Origin: Deltaproteobacteria bacterium
GTDB taxonomy: Bacteria; Desulfobacterota; Binatia; DP-6
DNA: 5,644 nt
Direction: 5' to 3'
Assembly (NCBI GenBank): GCA_005879245.1
Contig: VBLA01000083.1
Location: 4,750 to 10,393, forward strand
Positions 1 through 5,644 of this stretch are shown here, piece by piece. Made by a program: the position numbers and the translations under genes. Positions within the stretch are counted from its first letter, which is position 1. Every line of letters starts with the position of its first letter. The notes under the pieces are model-generated. The model was not told where the DNA came from, searched no databases, and saw nothing but the letters and a program-made list of their open reading frames with translations.

Positions 1-676
<676 letters not shown>

Positions 677-684
<8 letters not shown>

Positions 685-1321
685 CGGAGACTCCTTTGTC
701 CGGGGACGTTGGGGGCGTTGCGCAGAGGGCGCGGAGCGCCATGGTTGAGAGGGTATCGTGCACCGTCTGGATCGAGACCGCCTCGTGCTCGGCCCACCAG
801 GAGAGCATCTGCGTTGCCATGCCGACCACGGCCTGCGCGACCGCGGCGGGTGGCAGCGCAGCGAAGGCACCGCTCGCGACACCTTCGCGGACGGTCGCCT
901 CGATGTCGCCGGCGAAGAGTGCCTGCGCGCGACGGATGACGTCGTCGTACGCCGCTGCATGGCCGAAGACGATCTTGAAGACCTCGCGGTTCTGCTCCGC
1001 GAAGCGGCAGAAGGCGGCATTGGCGGCCAGCACCTGATCGACGGGGCCGTCGGCACGCTCCCGAGCCGCATCGACGGTGGCCTTCAGGCGCGCGGCCGTC
1101 TCCGCGACCACGGCGTGGAAGAGCGCCTCCTTGTCCCGAAAGTGGAGATAGAAGGTCCCTACGCCGACGTCGGCGGCCGCCGCGATGTCGGTCACCTTCG
1201 TCTCGTGGAAGCCCTTCCTGGCCAGCACGCGCGTCGCGGCCGTGACCAGCTCGCTGCGGGTTCGTTGCCGACGACGCTCGAAGCGATTACCGGTCGGGGC
1301 CGGCGCTGAGGCGAGCTTCAT
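677..1321 (-). CDS. TetR/AcrR-family transcriptional regulator
   Basis: A 214-aa one-component repressor-type regulator. The N-terminal DNA-binding domain is typical: a basic lead-in (RFERRRQRTR, residues 13-22), then helix 1 and a helix-turn-helix around 42-61 (KVTDIAAAADVGVGTFYLHF) followed by RDKEALF, the classic TetR signature. The remaining ~140 residues form the helical ligand-binding and dimerisation domain, whose sequence does not reveal the effector. I chose the ATG at 1321 because GGAG sits eight bases upstream; an in-frame TTG at 1339 would add six residues and would place the start inside the probable promoter. The gene overlaps the downstream ferritin-like di-iron gene by 8 bp, so it most likely regulates that gene and itself. 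It may also control the neighbouring di-iron cluster. Length is normal for the family. Confidence 0.94.
691..697 (-). promoter_or_regulatory. Ribosome binding site inside the TetR gene for the downstream di-iron gene
   Basis: AAAGGAG on the minus strand, six bases before the ATG at 684. It lies within the last codons of the TetR gene, whose TGA stop falls inside the first codons of the next gene. This fixes the start of the di-iron gene and suggests translational coupling. Confidence 0.75.
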
Positions 1322-1324
1322 GAC

Positions 1325-1338
1325 TGAATCTCCATTCA
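1325..1338. promoter_or_regulatory. Candidate TetR operator (inverted repeat)
   Basis: TGAAT-CTCC-ATTCA: perfect 5-bp arms around a 4-bp spacer, lying over the ribosome binding site and just downstream of the probable -10 of the TetR gene. TetR-family proteins commonly bind short palindromes overlapping their own promoter, so this is a natural autoregulatory site. A second small palindrome, GGCTAGCC (1343-1350), lies between the -10 and -35. The arms are short, so chance is possible. Confidence 0.4.
1330..1333 (-). promoter_or_regulatory. Ribosome binding site of the TetR gene
   Basis: GGAG on the minus strand, eight bases upstream of the ATG at 1321. It decides the start in favour of 1321 over the TTG at 1339. 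It forms the spacer of the inverted repeat TGAAT-CTCC-ATTCA. Confidence 0.7.
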
Positions 1339-1366
1339 ATTAGGCTAGCCCGCCTGGGCGTGTCAA
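1337..1366 (-). promoter_or_regulatory. Probable sigma-70-type promoter of the TetR/di-iron operon
   Basis: The minus strand reads a perfect TTGACA (1366-1361), then an 18-bp GC-rich spacer, then TAATTG (1342-1337), or CTAATT with a 17-bp spacer. The -35 is consensus and the -10 is weak, as expected for a regulated promoter. It lies between the stop of the oxidoreductase gene (1383) and the TetR start. Initiation here would give a very short leader that still includes the GGAG. Confidence 0.5.
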
Positions 1367-1382
1367 CTACCCCCCGACCATT

Positions 1383-2168
1383 TCAGGCGGCAGGGCCGAG
1401 GAGCGGGACGACTCGCGGCTGCCCCGCGTCGGCCGACGCCCGGCAGGCCTCGGCGATGAGGACCGCCTGGGCCCCGTCTTCGACCGTCACCGGTGGCGGC
1501 TCTCCGGCGACCAAGAGCCGGGCGAAGGCCCTGAGGGCCTCTCGCACGGTCGGAACCATGTCGGGGAGTGCCAGCGGGGAGCGCTCGAGCCCCCGCACCG
1601 CGTAAGCGAAGCCGAGGGCATGGTCGCCGACCAGCTGTCCCCGCGCGCCGGCGACGTCGACCAACCCCGAGCGCCCCGCGGTCGAGCGGGAACCGCTGAC
1701 CGTCACCAGCGGCTCGCCACCCTCGAGCTCGAGGATCGCGACGAAGTTGTCCTCCGTGCGGGACGTGTCCGCGCGCAGCACGCGGCACCACACGCGCACG
1801 ACCTCGCGTCCCGTGAGCCAGCGCACGAGATCGAAGCTGTGGACCCCGGTGTGCAGGATGATCCCGCCCCCCGAGACCGCCGGGTCGTCGATCCAGCCGA
1901 GGGACGAGGGCTCGAAACGCTGACTCAGGCCGAGCGCGCGGAGCGGGCCGAGCTCGGGCAGGCGGTCACGGAGGGCGCGCACGACCGTGTTCCAGCGGAG
2001 CGTGTGAGCCATCAGGCAAGGGACGCCGGCGGCGCGGATGCTCTGCGCCACGTCTCGGGCGGCGGCACCGGTCGGGGCGAGGGGCTTCTCGATCAGGAAC
2101 GGCTTCCGCGCGGCGACCGCCGCTGCGGCGATCGGGGGGTGGAGGGTTGGCGGCACGACGGCGATCAC
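1383..2168 (-). CDS. Gfo/Idh/MocA-family oxidoreductase lacking its N-terminal nucleotide-binding segment
   Basis: Relative of NAD(P)-dependent glucose-fructose oxidoreductase and inositol dehydrogenase proteins. From the first usable start (GTG at 2168) it encodes 261 aa. Family marks visible: PPTLHPPIA then FLIEKPLA at residues 24-31 (the EKP motif near the cofactor and active site), a long C-terminal alpha/beta domain with GGGIILHTGVHSFDL, and its catalytic-type H110xxD113. Family members are normally about 330-350 aa and start with a beta strand and GxGxxG loop. Neither exists here: the open frame upstream of 2168 still looks like the family (see 2169-2306) but has no ATG, GTG or TTG and reaches the end of the preceding ferritin-like gene. 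The protein is therefore probably a 5'-truncated, non-functional remnant, unless an unusual start or a sequence error is involved. It is the last gene of the minus-strand cluster, and the TetR promoter lies just beyond its stop. Confidence 0.8.
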   Translation of the reverse strand: MIAVVPPTLHPPIAAAAVAARKPFLIEKPLAPTGAAARDVAQSIRAAGVPCLMAHTLRWNTVVRALRDRLPELGPLRALGLSQRFEPSSLGWIDDPAVSGGGIILHTGVHSFDLVRWLTGREVVRVWCRVLRADTSRTEDNFVAILELEGGEPLVTVSGSRSTAGRSGLVDVAGARGQLVGDHALGFAYAVRGLERSPLALPDMVPTVREALRAFARLLVAGEPPPVTVEDGAQAVLIAEACRASADAGQPRVVPLLGPAA

Positions 2169-2306
2169 CGCCTCGACCGCGGGGTCGGCGACGAGTGCCT
2201 GCCAGTCGGCGTGAAAGGCGACCCCGAGGCTCCTGGCCTGCGCCGAGCCGGCGACGGAGTCGCGACGGGAGAGAGCCGCCAGGGCGAGCTCCGGGACGTG
2301 GCCGTC
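2169..2306 (-). pseudogene. Start-less upstream extension of the Gfo/Idh/MocA gene
   Basis: In the frame of the oxidoreductase, these 46 codons read like the second half of a Gfo/Idh/MocA Rossmann domain: HVPELALAALSRRD, then ARSLGVAFHADWQALVADP, which leads directly into VEAVIAVVPPTLH. This matches the normal pattern of beta-2, cofactor-discriminating loop and DWQALLADP. No standard start codon occurs in the stretch, although GGAG lies six bases before a CTG codon at 2282. The similarity stops at about the TGA of the upstream ferritin-like gene (2307-2305). The gene thus seems to have lost about 20-25 N-terminal codons, including GxGxxG, exactly where the two genes meet. Confidence 0.55.
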
Positions 2307-3414
2307 AGGCGGCGAGGGAGGCGGCCAGCCGCGACAGACGGCTCCGCTGGCGCCGGCCCGTCAACCCCACTGCCTCGCAGCGCTCGAAGTACTGCTCGAG
2401 TGCCGTCGTGAACCAGCGACGGGCGAAGGTGGCACCGCGCGCGAGTGCGGCGGCGTCACGTGCGCCGGCGGCGAGGAGGACGAGCGGCTCCAGGAACTCC
2501 GAGCTGCCGACGATACCGACGACGGTGTGCTCGGTGCGATCGAGGTAGTCGGACAGCGTTTCCGCCTTACCCGGCTGATGGGCGAGGTGGTAGCGCATGT
2601 GGCCCATCCCGTAGGCGACCGAGCGCGCCACGTCCTGCGCCGAGAGGGTGCCGAACAAACGATCCGCCTGGGTATCGGCCAGGGTCGCCAGTGCGCGGTA
2701 CATCGCGAGCACGAAGCTGCCGAGCAGGAGGTTGGTCCCGAGTGACGCTTCCGGGTACGTTTCCGCCGAGAGGAGCTCTTTCAGGGCCTGCTCGGCGGTC
2801 GCGCTGGCGCGGCCGAGGCCCTTACCCGATACGAGCGCGCGCTTGCGGCACGCCTCCACGTGGCGGGCCTCGTCGAGCATCTGCGCGCAGAGGAAACTCT
2901 TCTGCTCGATGAACTCCTGGTTGATCGAGAACACCCAGCGTCCGGGCGCCTCCATTGCGACCAGGGCCACTTCCTCGAGGAGCGTGCACGCCTGTGCCAT
3001 CGCGGCGTCCCGCACCGGCCGCGGCTCGGCGAGAAGCTCCGCCCAGGGGATGTCGACCGCCGGCGCCCAGCGGCGGGCCTTCGCCTCCTCGTAGAGCTCC
3101 GCGACGTTGTCGGCCCAGACGTCGCTCCGTCGATTGATGGTGTAGCCGAGGTCGGGGAGTTTCTCGACCAGGACGCTCCCGCGTGCGGCCATGCTGTACC
3201 GGTCGCGCAGGAACTCCGGAATGGCGTCGTAGCCGTAGGGCCCGAGGTTGCAGTCCTGGTAGGTGAGGCCGCGGGCGGGGTCGGCCGGCCGGGCGCGGAC
3301 CCGCGTGGTCTCGACCTCGTACCACTTCAGGGTGAGATTGCCGGAGAGCACCTGCTGGACGAGCTCGAGGAGCGCCGGATCATCGAAGAAGTCCTTCTCG
3401 GCGTAGTAGGACAT
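2305..3414 (-). CDS. Ferritin-like paralogue with a degenerate second half of the di-iron site
   Basis: A 369-aa ferritin-like protein, paralogous to the 384-aa protein upstream. Both begin MSY, share RGLT.(R/Q)D...G.YG near residues 48-61, a D(I)PW block (121-124), and a C-terminal E.YFER....GL..RR.RSRL.RL (340-362). The first half of the metal site is intact: E148, E170, and DEARH at 181-185 (E182, H185). The second half is not. The paralogue's E233 is G232 here (LLLGSFVL), and its second DEARH is DVARS at 261-265, so E becomes V262 and H becomes S265. Three probable ligands are lost while the surrounding fold is kept and the frame is clean. The asparagine of the paralogue's WNAT motif is also gone (WAPAV, 116-120). 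It may be a catalytically inactive partner, a mono-metal protein or a ligand-binding scaffold. The ATG at 3414 has no visible Shine-Dalgarno site; it overlaps the stop of a candidate small ORF as TAATG, which suggests reinitiation. Confidence 0.9.
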   Translation of the reverse strand: MSYYAEKDFFDDPALLELVQQVLSGNLTLKWYEVETTRVRARPADPARGLTYQDCNLGPYGYDAIPEFLRDRYSMAARGSVLVEKLPDLGYTINRRSDVWADNVAELYEEAKARRWAPAVDIPWAELLAEPRPVRDAAMAQACTLLEEVALVAMEAPGRWVFSINQEFIEQKSFLCAQMLDEARHVEACRKRALVSGKGLGRASATAEQALKELLSAETYPEASLGTNLLLGSFVLAMYRALATLADTQADRLFGTLSAQDVARSVAYGMGHMRYHLAHQPGKAETLSDYLDRTEHTVVGIVGSSEFLEPLVLLAAGARDAAALARGATFARRWFTTALEQYFERCEAVGLTGRRQRSRLSRLAASLAA

Positions 3415-3578
3415 TAGACCCGGGGGCCCGTGCAGTGCTCGGGCGCTGCGCGCCCTGCGCGCTTCCGATGCCCCCGGACCCCGTCGGCTAGCGCGACCGC
3501 TCTCGCGGTCAGCCTCCGGAGCGTGCGTGTCCGCAACGTGCCTCTTCGGATCGTGCCTCTTCGGATCGTGTCTGTCAT
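3414..3578 (-). CDS. Candidate 54-aa arginine-rich small protein, coupled to both neighbours
   Basis: I do not recognise this ORF. It starts at an ATG overlapping the stop of the 384-aa di-iron gene (ATGA, 3578-3575) and ends with a TAA overlapping the ATG of the 369-aa paralogue (TAATG, 3416-3412). It thus exactly fills the gap between the two. The peptide has about 14 arginines, one lysine, one cysteine and only three acidic residues. It opens with a pentad pattern, TIRRG-TIRRG-TLRTR-TLRRL, encoded partly by a 15-bp tandem DNA repeat. No signal peptide or membrane segment is apparent. Against it: no Shine-Dalgarno site, more A-ending codons (AGA, CGA, ACA, GCA) than in the neighbours, and the fact that open frames arise easily in GC-rich DNA. 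It may be a real small protein, a leader ORF that only couples translation, or chance. The frame continues upstream to 3683 inside the di-iron gene, but the ATG at 3578 is the natural start. Confidence 0.4.
   Translation of the reverse strand: MTDTIRRGTIRRGTLRTRTLRRLTARAVALADGVRGHRKRAGRAAPEHCTGPRV
3426..3444 (-). promoter_or_regulatory. Hairpin just upstream of the 369-aa paralogue
   Basis: GCCCG (3426-3430) and CGGGC (3440-3444) pair around a 9-base loop containing a further GC/GC pairing. On the minus-strand RNA this sits about 12-30 bases before the ATG at 3414, where a Shine-Dalgarno site would be expected and none is seen. It could limit independent ribosome entry. There is no U-run, so it is not an intrinsic terminator. 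Confidence 0.3.
3495..3510 (-). promoter_or_regulatory. Perfect 6-bp hairpin between the two ferritin-like genes
   Basis: GACCGC-TCTC-GCGGTC, a perfect 6-bp stem with a 4-base loop. Flanking GGCT (3486-3489) and AGCC (3511-3514) can extend the pairing after a 5-base bulge. No T-run follows on either strand, so it is not an intrinsic terminator. It could be an RNA-processing or stability element that sets relative levels of the two paralogues, or merely GC-rich sequence inside the small ORF. Confidence 0.35.
3537..3566. repeat. Two exact tandem copies of a 15-bp unit
   Basis: CGTGCCTCTTCGGAT occurs twice head to tail (3537-3551 and 3552-3566), and a partial copy begins with CGTG at 3567. The unit length is a multiple of three, so copy-number change would keep the small ORF in frame and add or remove five residues (T-I-R-R-G in the minus-strand frame). 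It lies immediately after the stop of the 384-aa gene. Confidence 0.85.
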
Positions 3579-4729
3579 GCGTGGGGCACGCTGGTGGAGG
3601 GGGCGATGGCGGCCATCGCCTGGCGATTGAGGTCGACCAGTCTCCAGAGGCGCGACCGCTCGCGCCGCTCCGGCAGCCCGCACTTGGCCAGGCGTTCGAA
3701 GTACTCCTCGATCTGCTTCAGCTGGAACGCGTTGGTGATGCGGACGCCTTCGGCGATCTGCTCCTTCTTGAGGCCCTTGCCGGAGAGGATGATGAACGGC
3801 TCCACGACCTCAGTCGCGTAGCCGCCGCCGAAGACGAAGTTCTCGGCCTCGTCGAGATGGTGGTGGATGAGCTCGCGCCGCTCGGGGAAATGGTCGAGTA
3901 CCCACTTCAGGTGCTGCATGCCGTAGCCGACGTGGCGGGCCTCGTCCTGCATGACCAGCCGGAAGAGCTTCTTATCGCCCTCCGTCGGCGAGATGTACTC
4001 GCTGAAGCGGAAGAGCGTCAGGACCATGCCCTCCGCCTGCAGGTGAAGCGCGAGCGAGGCCTCGGCGAAGCTGTCCGCGTCGCGCAGGAACTTGAGGTTG
4101 AACTCGTTGTGCGCGCTCGCTCGCATGAGGCCGTACCCGGTCGACAACGCTCGCTTACGGAAGATCTCGGTGTGCCGCGCCTCGTCCATCGCCTGCGTCG
4201 CGATGAAATTCTTCACCTCGAAGAAGTCGGCGTTGAGACGCCCCATCCACTTGGCGGGGACGTCGGTGGCGATCATCTCGACCTCGGTCAGGAAAGTGAG
4301 GAGCTGCGCGTAGGCCTTGCCGATCTCCTCCGGGAGCTCCGTCTGCTGGAGCTCGTCCCAGGGGATGTCCGTCGTGGCGTTCCACTGGCGGGTCATCGCT
4401 TCCTCGTAGTAGCCCTCGACGTTGTAGGCCCAGACCTCGCTCTTGCGGTTCACCTCCGCCTGGAGGTCCGGCAGCCCGGGCGGCAGGGCCGCGCCGCGAG
4501 GCGCGAAGCTCCGATTCTGGCGGATCCGCTCCGGCATCTCGGTGAAGCCGTAGCTGCCGACGTCGAGATCGCGGAAGGTGAGGCCGCGGCGCTCGTTCTG
4601 CGGCCGGCAGGACACGGGCTCGCGCGCAACGTCCATCCAGGAGAGCTCGAGATCCCCCCGCATCGTCTGCCGGAAGCGGTCGACGAATTTTTGATCTTCG
4701 GCGAAGTCGGTCGTGCTGAGGTAGCTCAC
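3575..4729 (-). CDS. Ferritin-like di-iron carboxylate oxidase/oxygenase-like protein, complete
   Basis: A 384-aa ferritin-like protein, probably an O2-dependent di-iron enzyme of the cytoplasm; reaction and substrate unknown. Layout: an N-terminal region of ~95 residues found in the 369-aa paralogue but not in the one at the left edge (with RGLTFRDLDVGSYGF at 48-62); WNATTDIPW at 116-124; then the helical bundle. Probable iron ligands are E149 (or E151) with E183/H186 of the first DEARH (182-186), and E233 (LQAEGMVL) with E263/H266 of the second DEARH (262-266). E233 to E263 spans the expected 30 residues. E171, 12 residues before E183, is also conserved among the paralogues and may line the site. 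The start is a GTG at 4729, supported by AGGAGG eight bases upstream and by the MSY start shared with the paralogue. It overlaps the upstream gene as GTGA, so the two are coupled. No dedicated electron-transfer partner is visible in the window. Confidence 0.92.
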   Translation of the reverse strand: MSYLSTTDFAEDQKFVDRFRQTMRGDLELSWMDVAREPVSCRPQNERRGLTFRDLDVGSYGFTEMPERIRQNRSFAPRGAALPPGLPDLQAEVNRKSEVWAYNVEGYYEEAMTRQWNATTDIPWDELQQTELPEEIGKAYAQLLTFLTEVEMIATDVPAKWMGRLNADFFEVKNFIATQAMDEARHTEIFRKRALSTGYGLMRASAHNEFNLKFLRDADSFAEASLALHLQAEGMVLTLFRFSEYISPTEGDKKLFRLVMQDEARHVGYGMQHLKWVLDHFPERRELIHHHLDEAENFVFGGGYATEVVEPFIILSGKGLKKEQIAEGVRITNAFQLKQIEEYFERLAKCGLPERRERSRLWRLVDLNRQAMAAIAPSTSVPHA

Positions 4730-5214
4730 GTGGCAGTCCTCCTGAGTTGACGGCGAGCCGGGGGGCGCGAGCCGTCGGGGTAGTCGAAGTCGAAACGGGC
4801 CGACAGGTCGAGGAACTCCTGGATGCTCTCCGCGAAGCGGTACACCTTGTCGTGACGGTCAGGGTCGTCGTAGCGGACTGAGAGCCGCTCGCCGAAATGT
4901 GTGAGCGTGTTGAAGCTGTGGGCGGCGTCGGCGGCGCCCAGTGCGTGGATGTTGTCGAGCATCTCGCGCCAGGCGCTGAACGAGCCCTCCGCGACGAAGT
5001 CGGTCTCGACCCCGGCGAGGCCCTCGGCAACGCGGACGCAGTCGAACACCTCGAAGCCGAGGACGAACTCTGCCGCCGCGCCCGGACTCTCGGGGAGCAC
5101 GCGGATGCCGAAGATGGTGTCGAAGAAGCCGAGGCGGGCGAAGCGCTCTCGCTCGGCTCGCATCTCACGCTGGAGCGCCTCGAAGAAGGCGAGCGACGGG
5201 AAGCGGAGCGCCAT
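4726..5214 (-). CDS. 162-aa protein, tentatively SCP2-like ligand-binding fold
   Basis: First gene of the minus-strand cluster. A soluble alpha/beta protein with no signal peptide or membrane segment. It begins with an amphipathic charged helix (FFEALQREMRAERERFARLG, 10-29), then strand-like FVLGFEVFDCVRV (50-62), then DFVAEGSFSAWREMLDNI (72-89), and near the end FAESIQEFLDLSARF (127-141). The strand pattern followed by EGS..AW recalls SCP2-type sterol/lipid-carrier domains; I suggest that by eye only, and an unknown family is equally possible. The C-terminal tail (RPPARRQLRRTAT) is basic and probably flexible. The ATG at 5214 is chosen because GAGG lies six bases upstream; the frame is open to 5556, but that part is low-complexity and antisense to the repair gene. 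The GTGA overlap with the complete di-iron gene suggests a partnership, perhaps presenting a hydrophobic substrate. Confidence 0.85.
   Translation of the reverse strand: MALRFPSLAFFEALQREMRAERERFARLGFFDTIFGIRVLPESPGAAAEFVLGFEVFDCVRVAEGLAGVETDFVAEGSFSAWREMLDNIHALGAADAAHSFNTLTHFGERLSVRYDDPDRHDKVYRFAESIQEFLDLSARFDFDYPDGSRPPARRQLRRTAT
4738..4743 (-). promoter_or_regulatory. Ribosome binding site that fixes the GTG start of the 384-aa gene
   Basis: AGGAGG on the minus strand, eight bases before the GTG at 4729 and inside the last codons of the upstream 162-aa gene. This near-ideal site supports the unusual GTG start and the GTGA overlap. Confidence 0.8.
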
Positions 5215-5332
5215 CAAAAACCTCGGGGCGACGATAACGCAAACCGCAAGCGCGAAAAAGGGCTGTCGACGTCCTCCCTCGACCTTCCTGCCCCCCCGGG
5301 TCATGATATGGGCCCGGTGGGGGGGCCGAGCC
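5215..5332. other. Divergent intergenic region, promoters not resolved
   Basis: This 118-bp gap should carry the promoter for the minus-strand cluster and, in the other direction, for the repair gene. I see the GAGG ribosome site (5224-5221), C and G runs, and a TATCAT-like hexamer on the minus strand (5308-5303), but no -35 at proper distance. A 7-pair imperfect inverted repeat, CCGGGTC/GGCCCGG (5296-5317), surrounds that hexamer. No confident promoter can be named. Confidence 0.5.
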
Positions 5333-5644
5333 GTGGACGTCGACCGTACCCTCGCCCGGTTGCGGCGTGCCCTCCCGGAGTGGCGGGCACCGGTGGTGAC
5401 CGAGTTCGCCGCCGCCGGCCGGGACCCGTTCCAGGTCCTCGTCTCCTGCCTCCTCTCCCTCCGCACGCGGGACGAGACCACCGGTCCGGCCAGCCGCCGA
5501 CTCTTCCGCCTGGCGCGCACGCCGGCGGGACTCCTCCGCCTCTCTCCCCGCGCCATCGAGCGCGCGATCTACCCGGTCGGCTTCTACCGCACCAAGGCGC
5601 GAACGCTCCGGCGTCTGGCCCGGGCGCTCCGCGAACGGCACGAG
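5333..5644 (+). CDS. nth: Endonuclease III-family DNA glycosylase/AP lyase, N-terminal part
   Basis: The first 104 residues of a base-excision repair enzyme; the rest lies past the right edge. The segment DPFQVLVSCLLSLRTRDETT (residues 32-51) matches the conserved N-terminal helices of endonuclease III-type proteins (compare PFELLIAVLLSAQATD in the E. coli enzyme). It is followed by a helix pair ending in IERAIYPVGFYRTKARTLRRLA, which precedes the helix-hairpin-helix of the family. The HhH loop, catalytic Lys/Asp and 4Fe-4S cysteines would come later, so activity cannot be judged. The GTG at 5333 begins VDVDRTLARL and fits the family best. An in-frame ATG at 5303 would add ten low-complexity residues and has no ribosome site. 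The gene is divergent from the di-iron cluster and probably unrelated chromosomal flank. Confidence 0.87.
   Translation, partial: MDVDRTLARLRRALPEWRAPVVTEFAAAGRDPFQVLVSCLLSLRTRDETTGPASRRLFRLARTPAGLLRLSPRAIERAIYPVGFYRTKARTLRRLARALRERHE

Noticed and set aside
2305..2370. Possible GxGxxG segment of the oxidoreductase hidden in another frame (VGLTGRRQRSRLSRLAASL)
   Set aside because: This peptide is in the frame of the ferritin-like gene and matches the C-terminus of its paralogue (CGLPERRERSRLWRLV), so it belongs to that family. The resemblance to a Rossmann start is coincidental.
3537..3570. Possible CRISPR or satellite array
   Set aside because: Only two full 15-bp copies with no spacers; a simple tandem duplication.
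3579..3683. Longer form of the small ORF (89 aa, starting at 3683)
   Set aside because: The extra part overlaps the C-terminal coding of the di-iron gene out of frame. The ATGA overlap at 3578 is the more natural start.
3527..4750. 407-codon plus-strand open frame opposite the complete di-iron gene
   Set aside because: It is a GC-rich antisense shadow: the minus strand encodes clear DEARH motifs, a paralogue-supported start and coupled neighbours. The plus-strand translation shows only Leu/Val/Glu-rich low-complexity sequence.
5296..5317. Inverted repeat CCGGGTC/GGCCCGG as a terminator
   Set aside because: It lies between divergent genes where no terminator is expected, and no T-run follows on either strand.
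5215..5556. N-terminal extension of the 162-aa gene up to 5556
   Set aside because: The extra 114 residues are Arg-rich low-complexity, run antisense through the endonuclease III gene, and are not needed given the GAGG-ATG at 5214.

Overview
This is a GC-rich bacterial window (high G/C at third codon positions, Shine-Dalgarno sites, tightly packed overlapping genes). Nothing in it fixes the taxon. A high-GC, probably uncultivated lineage (for example Rokubacteria-, deltaproteobacteria- or actinobacteria-like) would fit, but that is a guess. All genes except the last lie on the minus strand, so biological order runs from high to low coordinates.

Right end (5215-5644): a short divergent intergenic region separates the minus-strand cluster from a plus-strand endonuclease III-type DNA repair gene, which is cut by the window edge and looks like ordinary chromosomal flank.

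Main cluster (5214 down to about 1383, minus): a 162-aa protein with a tentative SCP2-like lipid-binding fold; a complete ferritin-like di-iron protein (384 aa); a candidate 54-aa arginine-rich small ORF; a second ferritin-like paralogue (369 aa); and a Gfo/Idh/MocA-type oxidoreductase without its nucleotide-binding N-terminus. The first four are joined by GTGA, ATGA and TAATG overlaps, so they look like one translationally coupled transcript. The first ferritin-like protein keeps two DEARH motifs and a plausible full set of iron ligands. The second keeps the first DEARH but has lost the equivalents of three ligands in the second half (E to G, E to V, H to S), so it should not assemble a normal di-iron centre.

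Regulatory cluster (1366 down to 1, minus): a TTGACA-type promoter and a small inverted repeat precede a TetR-family regulator. The regulator overlaps by 8 bp a third ferritin-like protein, which runs off the left edge with two DEARH motifs and well-spaced ligands intact.

Overall the window looks like an accessory metabolic locus built around three ferritin-like (di-iron carboxylate) proteins of the kind that activate O2. One is apparently a half-site pseudo-enzyme co-expressed with an intact paralogue. A possible lipophilic-ligand binder, an oxidoreductase remnant and a TetR sensor accompany them. The substrate is unknown, and no ferredoxin, Rieske protein or reductase partner is visible here.
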